Shown here one piece after another: positions 9,002 through 17,528 of a stretch of DNA of 64,000 nucleotides. Source of the stretch: Ruminococcaceae bacterium P7 (lineage in GTDB: Bacteria; Bacillota; Clostridia; Oscillospirales; Acutalibacteraceae); the NCBI GenBank assembly GCA_900100595.1, contig FMUA01000010.1, positions 1 through 64,000 of the forward strand, given 5' to 3'. A program made the position numbers and the translations under genes. Numbering within the stretch: the stretch's first letter is position 1; each line of letters opens with the position of its first letter. The notes beneath the pieces were generated by a model. It worked only from the letters and a program-made list of their open reading frames with translations, ran no database searches and was not told the origin of the DNA.

Positions 9002-9016
9002 ACTAACACTATTAGT
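9002..9016. promoter_or_regulatory. Operator dyad 2 for the TetR regulator
   Basis: ACTAACACTATTAGT has the same ACTAA-N5-TTAGT form as dyad 1, with centres 24 bp apart, about two helical turns, which would place two dimers on the same face. Confidence 0.7.
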
Positions 9017-9037
9017 TTTGCTGTTCAGGAGGTAAAA

Positions 9038-9613
9038 ATGAGATCAAGAGGATTAACAAAGGAAAAAATTATCAAGGAAGCGATTGCCTATATTGAAAAA
9101 AGCGGACAATCCAGGATTTCTATGCACGAGCTGGCGCGGAGACTGGACATCAAGACGCCTTCTCTCTATAATCACGTCCAAAACTCGCGTGATTTGCGGC
9201 ATCAGATTTTCAGATATGCCATCACGCTGTTTGTCAACAATCAGAACGCCGCAACCGAGGGAAAGGAAAAGGATGAAGCTGTCAAGGCGTTTGCGGAGGC
9301 TTATTTTTCGTTCGCGCATAATAACAAGGGACTGTACCGGCTGATCATGTCGATGCCGCAGGACAACGACGACACTGAAAAGGAGCTGGCGGTTCCGCTG
9401 CTCGAAACCGCGATAAAGCTGCTTTCGGACTACGGTCTGAGTGACGAAGCGTGTATTCACTGGCAGCGCGTGTTCCGCGCGACGCTCCACGGCTATGTTT
9501 CGCAGGAGGATCTGGGATATTTTTACTACTATCAGGACGCGGATTTGAATAAGAGCAGAGAGCTTGCGGTGCAGTGCTTCCTGACGGGACTTCACGCGGA
9601 AATTGAATCATAA
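9038..9613 (+). CDS. TetR-family transcriptional regulator
   Basis: The protein is 191 aa. The start is MRSRGLTKEK, with AGGAGG seven bases upstream; a frame from 8999 would begin inside the operator region. Residues 8-55 form the usual TetR helix-turn-helix (IIKEAIAYIEKSG ... LARRLDIKTPSLYNHVQN). The C-terminal half with LLSDYGLSDEACIHWQRVFRATLHGYV resembles the WHG/TetR_C ligand domain. The stop is 13 bases before the MATE start, so the two genes are one operon. The ligand is probably a substrate or inducer of the exporter. Confidence 0.88.
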   Translation: MRSRGLTKEKIIKEAIAYIEKSGQSRISMHELARRLDIKTPSLYNHVQNSRDLRHQIFRYAITLFVNNQNAATEGKEKDEAVKAFAEAYFSFAHNNKGLYRLIMSMPQDNDDTEKELAVPLLETAIKLLSDYGLSDEACIHWQRVFRATLHGYVSQEDLGYFYYYQDADLNKSRELAVQCFLTGLHAEIES

Positions 9614-9626
9614 GAGAGGCGCAGCC

Positions 9627-11639
9627 ATGCAAAAGAAAAACGAACTATTCACCACCATGCCTGTGGGCAAAGCCGTCGCGAAGCTGGCGGTTCCCACGGT
9701 CATCAGCAAGATCGTCGTCATTCTCTACAGTCTGGCGGACACCTTCTTTGTCGGACAGATCGGCGACCCGAATCAGCTGGCGGCACTTTCCATCACATTC
9801 CCGATTTTCACCCTGCTGACCGCTGTTGCGAACCTTTTCGGCATCGGCGCAAACAGTGTTATCGCAAGAAGCTTAGGCAAAAATGACCAAATCACTGCAA
9901 AAAAAGCATCCTCCTTCGGTTTTTGGGCATGCATCGGCGTGACAGCGGTACCGGCTGTTATTCTCGGCGTGTTCATGAAGCCGATCCTCACGTTTTTCAA
10001 GGCGGATGACTTTACATTCAGCTTTTCGGCGAGATACCTGCTGTGGGTCTTTGTGATCGGCGGTATCCCGACAGTCGCGAGTCTGATGCTCGGGCATCTT
10101 GTCCGCGCGGTCGGCAAGACAAAGGAAGCGGGAATCGGACTGTCCCTCGGCGGAATTATGAATATCATTCTCGATCCGATTTTCATTTTCGAGAAGGGTG
10201 ACGCCCTGCTTGGCGGAGCGATCACGATGCCGTTCGGTTTTGGCATGGATGTTTCGGGCGCGGCGTTTGCCACAATGATATCCAACATCATCTCGATGCT
10301 GTATTTCTTCTTCATCCTGCTGAAAATCAGGCGAAGCACGGTTCTGACCGTCAACCCCGGGTACTTCTCCTTGGAGAAAAAGGTCGCCTTCGATACCTGC
10401 GCGGTCGGTATTCCCGCAGCGATTTCAGTATTGCTGGTATCGGTTTCGATTGCGGTGCTCAACGGACTGCTGCTCGGTCACGAAGGAGGCAATATTCTCT
10501 CTGCCGCTTACGGCGTCACATCCAAATGCGGCACCATCGCGCTGCATATCAGTATCGGCATTGCGCAGGGCGTCATGCCGCTGATCGGCTTCAACTACGG
10601 CGCGAAAAACTATCGACGCGTACATCAGGTATGCAGCCTCTCGTTTAAGATATTGTGGGTATTTTCGGTAATCTTCCTGATAATCGTACAGCTTTTTCCT
10701 ACCTTTATCGCGGGAATCTTTACTCCGCACGAGGAAACGATCCGCGTCGCGGCAGCCTTTATGCGCTGCTGGTCATGGTGCGTTATCGGAATGAGCCTTT
10801 TTAATATGTATAACTCTGTCTTTCAGGCGGTCGGCAAATGGAAAACCTCACTCCTGCTCGCTGTACTGCGTCTCGGCGTCATCTTCAATGTGCTCGCGTT
10901 TTCGATGGACGCTATCTGGGGCGTGACAGGTCTGATGTGGGTGCAGGCTGTGACAGATACGGTTTCCTTTATCATCGCGGCAATTCTCTATGCACGCTTC
11001 AAGCGTTCGATCATCAAGGAATCAAAAGAAGATGCGGCAGAACCTGTCACACCGACGGCGAACAGAGTTGTTGCCATCAGCCGTGAATTCGGCAGCGGCG
11101 GCAGAACCATCGGAAAAGCGGTCGCCGACGCGCTGGGAATTCCCTGCTATGACAGTGAGCTGATTGAGAAAATCGCGGTGGAAACGGGCTTTGCAAAAGA
11201 ATATGTCGAAAAATTCGGCGAGTATGCCGTGTCAGACAGCTTGTACGACAACGCACTCGCGGGCAGAACCTACGACGGACAGTCCGACGCAGACAAGCTG
11301 TGGCTTGCACAAAAGGACGTCATTACGCGGCTCGCAAAGGAAGGCTCCTGCGTAATTGTCGGCCGCTGCGCGGACTTTATACTGCGCGATATTGCGGATT
11401 GCCTGTCCGTATTCATTCACGCGTCCGACGAAAAACGCGCGGAACGGATCGTATCCGTTTACGGTCAGCGTGAGGAAGCGCCCGCAAAGCGACTGCACGA
11501 CAAGGACAAAAAGCGAAGAGCGTATTACGAGCTTTACACGGGCACCTCATGGGGTGAAACCGACAACTACGCGGTCTGTCTTGACAGCGGCGTGCTGGGA
11601 ACGGAAAAATGCGTTGAGATTATTAAGGATTTATATTAA
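9627..11639 (+). CDS. MATE-family exporter fused to a cytidylate-kinase-like domain
   Basis: The protein is 670 aa. The start at 9627 has GAGAGG upstream. Residues 1 to about 455 form a twelve-helix MATE (MatE) transporter, with the opening PVGKAVAKLAVPTVISKIV and the inner-repeat hallmark GIAQGVMPLIGFNYG. Such proteins export drugs or metabolites by Na+ or H+ antiport. From about residue 480 a soluble domain begins, VVAISREFGSGGRTIGKAV, with the P-loop-like GSGGRTIGK and YDSELIEKIA seen in the cytidylate-kinase-like family (PF13189). A typical MATE ends near residue 450, so this is a true fusion with no stop or shift between the parts. The kinase-like half may phosphorylate a small molecule or sense nucleotides. 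That role is unknown. Confidence 0.87.
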   Translation: MQKKNELFTTMPVGKAVAKLAVPTVISKIVVILYSLADTFFVGQIGDPNQLAALSITFPIFTLLTAVANLFGIGANSVIARSLGKNDQITAKKASSFGFWACIGVTAVPAVILGVFMKPILTFFKADDFTFSFSARYLLWVFVIGGIPTVASLMLGHLVRAVGKTKEAGIGLSLGGIMNIILDPIFIFEKGDALLGGAITMPFGFGMDVSGAAFATMISNIISMLYFFFILLKIRRSTVLTVNPGYFSLEKKVAFDTCAVGIPAAISVLLVSVSIAVLNGLLLGHEGGNILSAAYGVTSKCGTIALHISIGIAQGVMPLIGFNYGAKNYRRVHQVCSLSFKILWVFSVIFLIIVQLFPTFIAGIFTPHEETIRVAAAFMRCWSWCVIGMSLFNMYNSVFQAVGKWKTSLLLAVLRLGVIFNVLAFSMDAIWGVTGLMWVQAVTDTVSFIIAAILYARFKRSIIKESKEDAAEPVTPTANRVVAISREFGSGGRTIGKAVADALGIPCYDSELIEKIAVETGFAKEYVEKFGEYAVSDSLYDNALAGRTYDGQSDADKLWLAQKDVITRLAKEGSCVIVGRCADFILRDIADCLSVFIHASDEKRAERIVSVYGQREEAPAKRLHDKDKKRRAYYELYTGTSWGETDNYAVCLDSGVLGTEKCVEIIKDLY

Positions 11640-11831
11640 GGGAACCTCAAAAACAATAAAACATGCAGATCATGGAATGACATTATACATAGAAAAGAAA
11701 AAGATGATTCTCGGATCATCAAAGAATTGCCGGCCGGACAAGGTCGGCTTCTCTTTTGCCTGTTTTGGAAATACGTCGGAAAATGCCTTGTATTTCCGCT
11801 GAACTTCTTCGAGAAAGTTCAAATGAAAGTA

Positions 11832-11860
11832 TTGAAAACCGCGGATGAAGATGCTATAAT
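11832..11860 (+). promoter_or_regulatory. Probable promoter of the thyX-tmk operon
   Basis: TTGAAA and TATAAT are 17 bases apart, and the start codon is 55 bases downstream after an AGGGAGG site. The preceding stretch 11640-11831 holds only short inverted repeats, such as GGAAATAC with GTATTTCC, and no recognisable gene. Confidence 0.7.
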
Positions 11861-11914
11861 AGCAATAACTATGTGATAATATCTGTAATGATGTAAAAAC
11901 AGGGAGGTTTTTGT

Positions 11915-12718
11915 ATGGCGGTCAAGGTTACGCTGCTGAATTACACGCCCAATCCCGAGCAAACGGTTGCAATGGCGGCAAAGCTCTGCTATTCGCCGTC
12001 GGGCATCGAGGATATCCGTGATGGACTGACCGAGGAAAAGACGGCGTCGTTTATTGAGATGCTGGCGGATTTGGGTCATGCGAGTCCAACGGAGCATGTT
12101 TCCTTTACATTCGGCATCGAGGGAATATCCCGTGCCTGCTCCCATCAGCTGGTACGTCACCGCATCGCCTCCTACAGTCAGCAGTCCCAGCGCTACGTTG
12201 ACGGAACGAAATTCGATTTTGTCACACCGCCTGAGATCGCGAAAAACGAAAAGGCGCTCGCCGCATTTAACCGTGTCATTGAACAGCAGACCGAAGCGTA
12301 CCGAGAAATCCGCGACGCGCTAGCCGCCGGATATATCCGCGGGCTGACGGGAGACAGCAATGATGACGACGCCGCGGTCATGGAGCGCTTCAAGGCCGAG
12401 AAGCCCAAGCAGTTTTCCGCTTTTGTCAAAAAAGCAAATGAGGACGCGCGCTTTATTCTGCCGAACGCCTCTACCACTAAAATCGTCTGTACCTTCAACG
12501 CAAGAAGCCTGCAAAACTTTTTCGCGCACCGCTGCTGCAACCGCGCGCAGTGGGAAATCCGCGAGGTTGCGGAGCAGATGCTCTTGCTTTGTCTTGAGGT
12601 CGCGCCGCACCTTTTCAAAAACTGCGGACCGTCCTGCCTGTTCGGACCCTGTCCCGAGGGAGCGATGAGCTGCGGAAAGGCGAAGGAGGTTCGCGCAAAG
12701 TACAGGAGAGGAGAATAG
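11915..12718 (+). CDS. thyX: Flavin-dependent thymidylate synthase ThyX
   Basis: The protein is 267 aa. It converts dUMP to dTMP with methylene-THF, FAD and NADPH. The signature RHR-x7-SQR is exact here (RHRIASYSQQSQRY, near residue 75), and ARSLQNFFAHRCCNRAQWEIR matches the C-terminal FAD/dUMP site. ThyX is used in place of ThyA by many anaerobes. The stop is one base before the tmk start, so dTMP production and its phosphorylation are coupled. A good promoter with TTGAAA/TATAAT precedes it. Confidence 0.96.
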   Translation: MAVKVTLLNYTPNPEQTVAMAAKLCYSPSGIEDIRDGLTEEKTASFIEMLADLGHASPTEHVSFTFGIEGISRACSHQLVRHRIASYSQQSQRYVDGTKFDFVTPPEIAKNEKALAAFNRVIEQQTEAYREIRDALAAGYIRGLTGDSNDDDAAVMERFKAEKPKQFSAFVKKANEDARFILPNASTTKIVCTFNARSLQNFFAHRCCNRAQWEIREVAEQMLLLCLEVAPHLFKNCGPSCLFGPCPEGAMSCGKAKEVRAKYRRGE

Positions 12719-12719
12719 C

Positions 12720-13382
12720 ATGGGAAAGATCATCGTCATCGAAGGACTTGACGGCAGCGGAAAGGCAACTCAAACCAAGCTGCTCTATGAAAAGCTGCTT
12801 GCCGCCGGCAAACAGGTCAGACGTCTCGAATTTCCGGACTATGAAAACCCAAGCTCCGCTCTGGTGAAAATGTACCTCAGCGGCGACTTCGGCAAGGAAC
12901 CTGCGGACGTCAACGCCTACGCAGCCTCTGCGTTCTACGCGGTCGACCGGGTTGCGAGCTTCCTGCAGTTCTGGAAAAAGGACTATCCGGCTGATACCGT
13001 TTTTCTCTGCGACCGCTACGCCACCTCAAATATTATTTATCAGATGGCAAAGGTGCCTGCGTCCGAACGCGACGCGTTCATTGCGTGGCAGCAGGACTTT
13101 GAATACGACAAGCTCGGCTTGCCGCGCCCCGACGCGGTTATCTATCTTGACGTTGAGCCTGCGGTGTCGCAGAAGCTGATGGAAAAGCGCTACTGCGGCG
13201 ACAACTCCAAAAAAGACCTGCACGAGAGCAACCTTCAATTCCTTCTCAGCTGCCGCGAAAGCGCTCTCTATGCCGCTGAAAAATGCAGCTGGCAAATAAT
13301 CAATTGCTGCTCTGACGGCGATATCAAGCCGATCGGACAGATCGCCGAGGAAATCGAAAACAAACTCAAGGGAGTTTTATGA
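12720..13382 (+). CDS. tmk: Thymidylate kinase
   Basis: The protein is 220 aa. It phosphorylates dTMP to dTDP. The P-loop IEGLDGSGKATQTKLL is at residues 6-21, the DRY-like motif CDRYATSNIIYQ near residue 99, and the lid region follows (KLMEKRYCGDNSKKDLHE). It lies directly behind thyX and its stop overlaps the next start (ATGA), so the next two genes are probably co-transcribed. Confidence 0.95.
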   Translation: MGKIIVIEGLDGSGKATQTKLLYEKLLAAGKQVRRLEFPDYENPSSALVKMYLSGDFGKEPADVNAYAASAFYAVDRVASFLQFWKKDYPADTVFLCDRYATSNIIYQMAKVPASERDAFIAWQQDFEYDKLGLPRPDAVIYLDVEPAVSQKLMEKRYCGDNSKKDLHESNLQFLLSCRESALYAAEKCSWQIINCCSDGDIKPIGQIAEEIENKLKGVL

Positions 13383-14266
13383 TAGACTTTCAATATCTTG
13401 AAAAAGATAAAATCACCGAATACCGACATTATTATAATGATACCGAGGCGCTCGGCTGTGAAGCGAACTTTGTCGCCGCCTACCTCTGGTCAAAAGAATA
13501 CGAGATTAAGGTCGCGGTCGTTGACGACACGCTGATCAAGGTCTATTTCCGCGACGACGGCTCGATCTGGGGCTACTGCATGCCGTGGGGCAAGAATGTT
13601 GAAGGCGCGGTCGAACGTATTTTTCAGGACGCGAAGGAGCGCGGACAGCAGGCATGCTTTGGCTATCTTTCGCAAAAGGAACGCGACAGACTCGAGACTC
13701 TCTGTCCCGGCCGCTTCACGTTTGAGCGCAGCGACACGACGCAGGATTACATCTATTTCTCTGAGGATCTGGCGAATCTCAGGGGCAAAAAATATCACGC
13801 CAAGCGCAACCATATTTCCCGCTTTTTCCGAACCTACGACGACGTTCTGGTGGCTGACATCACGTCTGCAAACAAGGGCGATGCGCTCCGGGTAACGCGG
13901 CTGTGGTGTGAGGAAAACGCCATCCGCCATATCGACCACACGGAATACGCTATTATTGCAGAAGCGCTTGATAATCTCGAGACGTTTCAAATGCGCGGCG
14001 TTTTGCTCTATGTAAGCGGAGAACCAATTGCAATGGCTCTGGGAAGCGAGATATCGCCGATTTGCTTTGATATCAACTTTGAAAAAGCGCTGACCGCCTA
14101 CGAGGGCAGCTACGCGGTGATCAACATTGAATTCGCCAAGAGGCTGCTGGCCTACCGCTACATCAACCGCGAGGAGGATTTGGGACTTGAGGGCTTGCGA
14201 AAAGCAAAGCTGTCCTATCATCCCGCTATCATCTACGACCGCTACGACGGAGCACCCAAATGGTAA
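13379..14266 (+). CDS. DUF2156 / phosphatidylglycerol lysyltransferase-like GNAT protein
   Basis: The protein is 295 aa. KKYHAKRNHISRFFRTYDDV and the later LYVSGEPIAMALGSEI resemble the cytosolic GNAT-fold domain of LPG synthase (DUF2156). Membrane helices of full MprF proteins are absent, so this is the stand-alone soluble form. Such proteins are thought to move aminoacyl groups, but the acceptor here is unknown. It overlaps tmk by four bases and the following acetyltransferase by seven, so it sits in the middle of an operon. Confidence 0.8.
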   Translation: MIDFQYLEKDKITEYRHYYNDTEALGCEANFVAAYLWSKEYEIKVAVVDDTLIKVYFRDDGSIWGYCMPWGKNVEGAVERIFQDAKERGQQACFGYLSQKERDRLETLCPGRFTFERSDTTQDYIYFSEDLANLRGKKYHAKRNHISRFFRTYDDVLVADITSANKGDALRVTRLWCEENAIRHIDHTEYAIIAEALDNLETFQMRGVLLYVSGEPIAMALGSEISPICFDINFEKALTAYEGSYAVINIEFAKRLLAYRYINREEDLGLEGLRKAKLSYHPAIIYDRYDGAPKW

Positions 14267-15045
14267 TCTTTGAAAAAGCCGTGAGGGAGGACATCCCCTT
14301 ATTGAAAGAATTATGGCTGTGCTGCTTTGAAGAAAAGCCGGAGGCGGCAGAATTATTCTTTGAAAGAACAATAGATTACGTTCATGCCTATAAAGCGACT
14401 GTCGGAACACGCATCATTGCCGCTGTCTATTGTGTTGACTGCCGGCTCAACGGCAAGCGCGCACACTATCTCTGCGGTGTTTCAACGCATCCCGATTTTC
14501 GCAAACAGGGCGTCATGCGAAAGCTGATGCGATTTGCTCTTGCGGACGCAGAGCAAAGGGGAGACGCGTATTCTGTACTGTTCCCGTCAAACGCGGGACT
14601 ATACCGTTTCTATGAGCAGTTCGGCTATGTAAGCCGATGCCGCGTCACGCAAACTGTGCTGAAACACGAGGAACTCGGCGTTTACAGCGAGATGGATCCC
14701 GTTTTTCCCGACACCGATGAACTGCAGCGGGTTTGCAGACAAAATAATTTTCTTTTTTGGAATAAAGACTTCATCCGCTTCGCGATGGACTATTATGCGG
14801 TTTATGATGCGAAAACCCTGTTTTCTTCCGACGCGCTGGCAATCGCGGAGGTTGAAAACGGCACAGCTTCCGTGCTTTACACGGTATACCGCGACTTGGA
14901 TTCGTTAAAAACTCTGCTTTCGGCATTGAAAGCGGAACGCTATATACTGACAAGCGCGGGCGGCGACCTGCCCTTTGGCATGATCGCGCCGCTCGGACAC
15001 AACCGGCTGCCCGATAACACCTTTATCGGCGTCACATTGAATTGA
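14260..15045 (+). CDS. GNAT-family N-acetyltransferase
   Basis: The protein is 261 aa. The acetyl-CoA motif A is visible at about residues 70-95 (LCGVSTHPDFRKQGVMRKLM; the R/QxxGxx core is RKQGVM). AGLYRFYEQFGYV marks the end of the GNAT fold. The length beyond about 170 aa suggests an Eis-like two-part arrangement, with a C-terminal domain of uncertain type. It starts inside the previous gene. The substrate is unknown. Confidence 0.85.
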   Translation: MVIFEKAVREDIPLLKELWLCCFEEKPEAAELFFERTIDYVHAYKATVGTRIIAAVYCVDCRLNGKRAHYLCGVSTHPDFRKQGVMRKLMRFALADAEQRGDAYSVLFPSNAGLYRFYEQFGYVSRCRVTQTVLKHEELGVYSEMDPVFPDTDELQRVCRQNNFLFWNKDFIRFAMDYYAVYDAKTLFSSDALAIAEVENGTASVLYTVYRDLDSLKTLLSALKAERYILTSAGGDLPFGMIAPLGHNRLPDNTFIGVTLN

Positions 15046-15058
15046 AAGGAGTATTCAT

Positions 15059-15598
15059 ATGTTTTATTTGTTTCTTGCGGAAGGTTTTGAGGTAACCGAA
15101 GCGCTCACAACGCTGGACGTGATGCGCAGAGCAAAGCTCAGCGTACAGACCGTCGGCGTGACGGGCGAATATGTCACCAGCTCTCACGGCGTAACCGTAA
15201 AGTCCGACATCGTTCTGAGTGACATCAGCCCCGATGATATGGAGGGTGTGATTCTTCCCGGCGGAATGCCCGGTACGCTCAACCTCGAGCGCAGCGAAAA
15301 GGTCATTGCGTGCGTCAAGTCCTGCTATGAAAACGGCAAGCTGACCGCAGCGATCTGTGCAGCGCCTTCCATTCTCGGTCATCTGGGAATACTCTGCGGC
15401 AGAAACGCGACCTGCTTCCCGGGTTTTGAAAATGAGCTCAAGGGAGCGAACTATACTGCCGCACACGTCGAGATCGACGAACATGTGATCACCGCAAAGG
15501 GCGCCGGCTGCTCGATCGAATTCGGTCACGCTATCGTCAGCTTTGCGCTGGATCGTGCCGCTGCGGACAGCGTCATTGAGGCAATGCAATGCCTCTGA
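15059..15598 (+). CDS. DJ-1/PfpI family protein
   Basis: The protein is 179 aa. The nucleophile elbow AAICAAPSILGHLG places the conserved Cys near residue 101, and LPGGMPGTLNL supplies the upstream oxyanion region. This matches DJ-1 (YajL-like) proteins, which act as glyoxalase/deglycase or oxidative-stress factors in the cytosol. AAAGGAG lies just upstream. The stop region overlaps the start of the cyclo-ligase gene. Confidence 0.88.
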   Translation: MFYLFLAEGFEVTEALTTLDVMRRAKLSVQTVGVTGEYVTSSHGVTVKSDIVLSDISPDDMEGVILPGGMPGTLNLERSEKVIACVKSCYENGKLTAAICAAPSILGHLGILCGRNATCFPGFENELKGANYTAAHVEIDEHVITAKGAGCSIEFGHAIVSFALDRAAADSVIEAMQCL

Positions 15599-16176
15599 TG
15601 AATGTCAGGGAGCGCAAACGCGCGCTCAGAGCGCAGTTCCGCAAATACCGCACGGAGTGTTCTCCCGAATTGAAGCGGGAGATGGACAGGAAGCTGTATG
15701 AAAGTTTTGTTTCCATAAAAGAATTTTCGGATTGTGACACAATATTTGCCTATATCTCGGGGAATATTGAGTGCGATACCGAGCAGATAATAAAAATGGC
15801 GCTCTCAGAGGGAAAGCGCGTTGCGGTTCCGAAGTGTGCCGCGCACACGAATGAAATGGACTTTTATTTCATAAAATCCTACGACGACCTGTCTCCGGGA
15901 AAATATGACATTCCCGAGCCTGTGCCCGAAAAGTGCGAGCAGGTGAGGGACTTTTCATCGGGACTGTGCCTTGTCCCCGGACTGAGCTTTGATTATCAGG
16001 GGTATCGGCTGGGCTTCGGCAAGGGATATTACGACCGGTTTCTCAGCCGCTTCGGCGGCATAACCGCTGGCATCTGCTACGCGAAATGTACGGTCAGCGA
16101 GCTGCCGCGCGGCGTCTATGACAGAGCGGTGGATATTCTGATTACAGAACGATTTATCAACCGAACGGGTATGTAG
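15589..16176 (+). CDS. 5-formyltetrahydrofolate cyclo-ligase
   Basis: The protein is 195 aa. It uses ATP to convert 5-formyl-THF to methenyl-THF. RERKRALRAQFRKYR gives the basic N-terminus, and GLSFDYQGYRLGFGKGYYDRFL near residue 130 is the family signature with the GxGKGxYDR nucleotide loop. The first ATG has a GAGG seven bases upstream and overlaps the DJ-1 gene by ten bases; a second ATG at 15598 is possible. A folate role next to thyX/tmk fits, as ThyX consumes methylene-THF. Confidence 0.93.
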   Translation: MPLMNVRERKRALRAQFRKYRTECSPELKREMDRKLYESFVSIKEFSDCDTIFAYISGNIECDTEQIIKMALSEGKRVAVPKCAAHTNEMDFYFIKSYDDLSPGKYDIPEPVPEKCEQVRDFSSGLCLVPGLSFDYQGYRLGFGKGYYDRFLSRFGGITAGICYAKCTVSELPRGVYDRAVDILITERFINRTGM

Positions 16177-16199
16177 CTATCAGATAAAGGAATGAGTTT

Positions 16200-17528
16200 A
16201 TGAGTAACGACAACAATTTCAATTCGCTCGAGGAGCAGCGCCGCCGCAAGGCGGAAAGCTTTCGTCTGAATATCAGCGATAACTATGACGACGACGGTGT
16301 GAGAGGCAGCTCCGAGCCTGAGGAAATCAGCTCCTACAGCGGCGAAGACGTCAAACACCAGATTGCGCGTGAATCAAAACGCTCCCTCAAGAAAATCCGC
16401 AAGGAGGAGAAGCGCGAGCTGAAAGCACGCAACAGACGTAACAGACGCGTTTTCCGCATTGCATGGCTGGTATCTGTCGCGATCATCGGCAGCGCCATCG
16501 CGGTGTTTTTGATCACGGGCATGAACGATCTGCTCGCGATCAACCGCAAGGATGACAACGCGACCGTGACGGTGGATATCCCGAAGGATCCGACGATCGA
16601 CAGCGTGACGGAGGTGCTGGCAAAGAACGGCGTTATCGGCGAGCCTGATTACTTCCGCATGTATGCGACCTTGACAAAGTCCGACACCTTCTCGCAGGGC
16701 AGCTATGAGCTGACTAAAAACATGGACTATCAGGCGATCATTTCCAATCTTCAGGGTAATTCGCGCCGTACCGACACCGTTGAGGTAACCATCATCGAAG
16801 GTATGAGCGTCGTCGAGATTGCGGACAAGCTCGTGGAGGAAAAGGCGCTCAGCGACAAAGAGGATTTCCTGCGTCTGTGCAGCTCCACGGATTTTGACAA
16901 GGACTTTGACTTTCTCTCCGATATCAAGAACAATTCCGAGCGCTATTATAAGCTCGAGGGCTATCTCTATCCGGATAAGTATGAGTTCTACCAGAACGAC
17001 GATCCCAAGAGCATTATCTATAAGCTTCTGAACAACTACGAAAACAGAATGTACCAGAAGCAGGACTTCGGCTACGACAAGCTCTATTCCGTGCATAAGG
17101 TCATGGACAAGTTTGAAACAGATTACAGTCTTGACGAGATTATGACCATCGCCTCGATTATTCAGGCGGAAGCTGCGAATAAAGAGGATATGTACTACGT
17201 TTCCTCCATTCTGCACAACCGTCTGGACGCGGACAGCTCGATGGGCGTCTCCAAGCTCGGTCTGGATTCCACCAAATACTACCCCTACCGCAGCGAGGAA
17301 GCGCTGCCATCCGACGTTTCTTCCAATTATAAGAGCCGTTACGATACATATGACAGCGACGGACTGCCGCCGGGACCGATCTGCAACCCGGGTATGGAAG
17401 CGATCAAGGCGGCGCTCAAGCCCTACGATACCAGCTACTACTTCTTCTGCCACGACAAGTACGGCAACGCCTACTACGCATCCACCATCTATGAGCACGA
17501 GGCGAATCTGGAGTACATCGATGATTAA
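16200..17528 (+). CDS. mltG: Endolytic murein transglycosylase MltG
   Basis: The protein is 442 aa. It has a long charged cytoplasmic N-terminus (to about residue 85), one membrane helix (IAWLVSVAIIGSAIAVFLIT), then an extracellular LysM-like part and the YceG catalytic domain. The catalytic Glu lies in MTIASIIQAEAANKEDMYYV, and the later PGPICNPGMEAIKAAL is the family hallmark. It cuts nascent glycan strands and helps end peptidoglycan synthesis. The stop overlaps the next gene by eight bases. Confidence 0.94.
   Translation: MSNDNNFNSLEEQRRRKAESFRLNISDNYDDDGVRGSSEPEEISSYSGEDVKHQIARESKRSLKKIRKEEKRELKARNRRNRRVFRIAWLVSVAIIGSAIAVFLITGMNDLLAINRKDDNATVTVDIPKDPTIDSVTEVLAKNGVIGEPDYFRMYATLTKSDTFSQGSYELTKNMDYQAIISNLQGNSRRTDTVEVTIIEGMSVVEIADKLVEEKALSDKEDFLRLCSSTDFDKDFDFLSDIKNNSERYYKLEGYLYPDKYEFYQNDDPKSIIYKLLNNYENRMYQKQDFGYDKLYSVHKVMDKFETDYSLDEIMTIASIIQAEAANKEDMYYVSSILHNRLDADSSMGVSKLGLDSTKYYPYRSEEALPSDVSSNYKSRYDTYDSDGLPPGPICNPGMEAIKAALKPYDTSYYFFCHDKYGNAYYASTIYEHEANLEYIDD

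Noticed and set aside
11640..11831. A small gene or structured RNA between the MATE gene and thyX
   Set aside because: A 42-codon frame and two weak inverted repeats are present, but there is no ribosome site, no family and no terminator structure.
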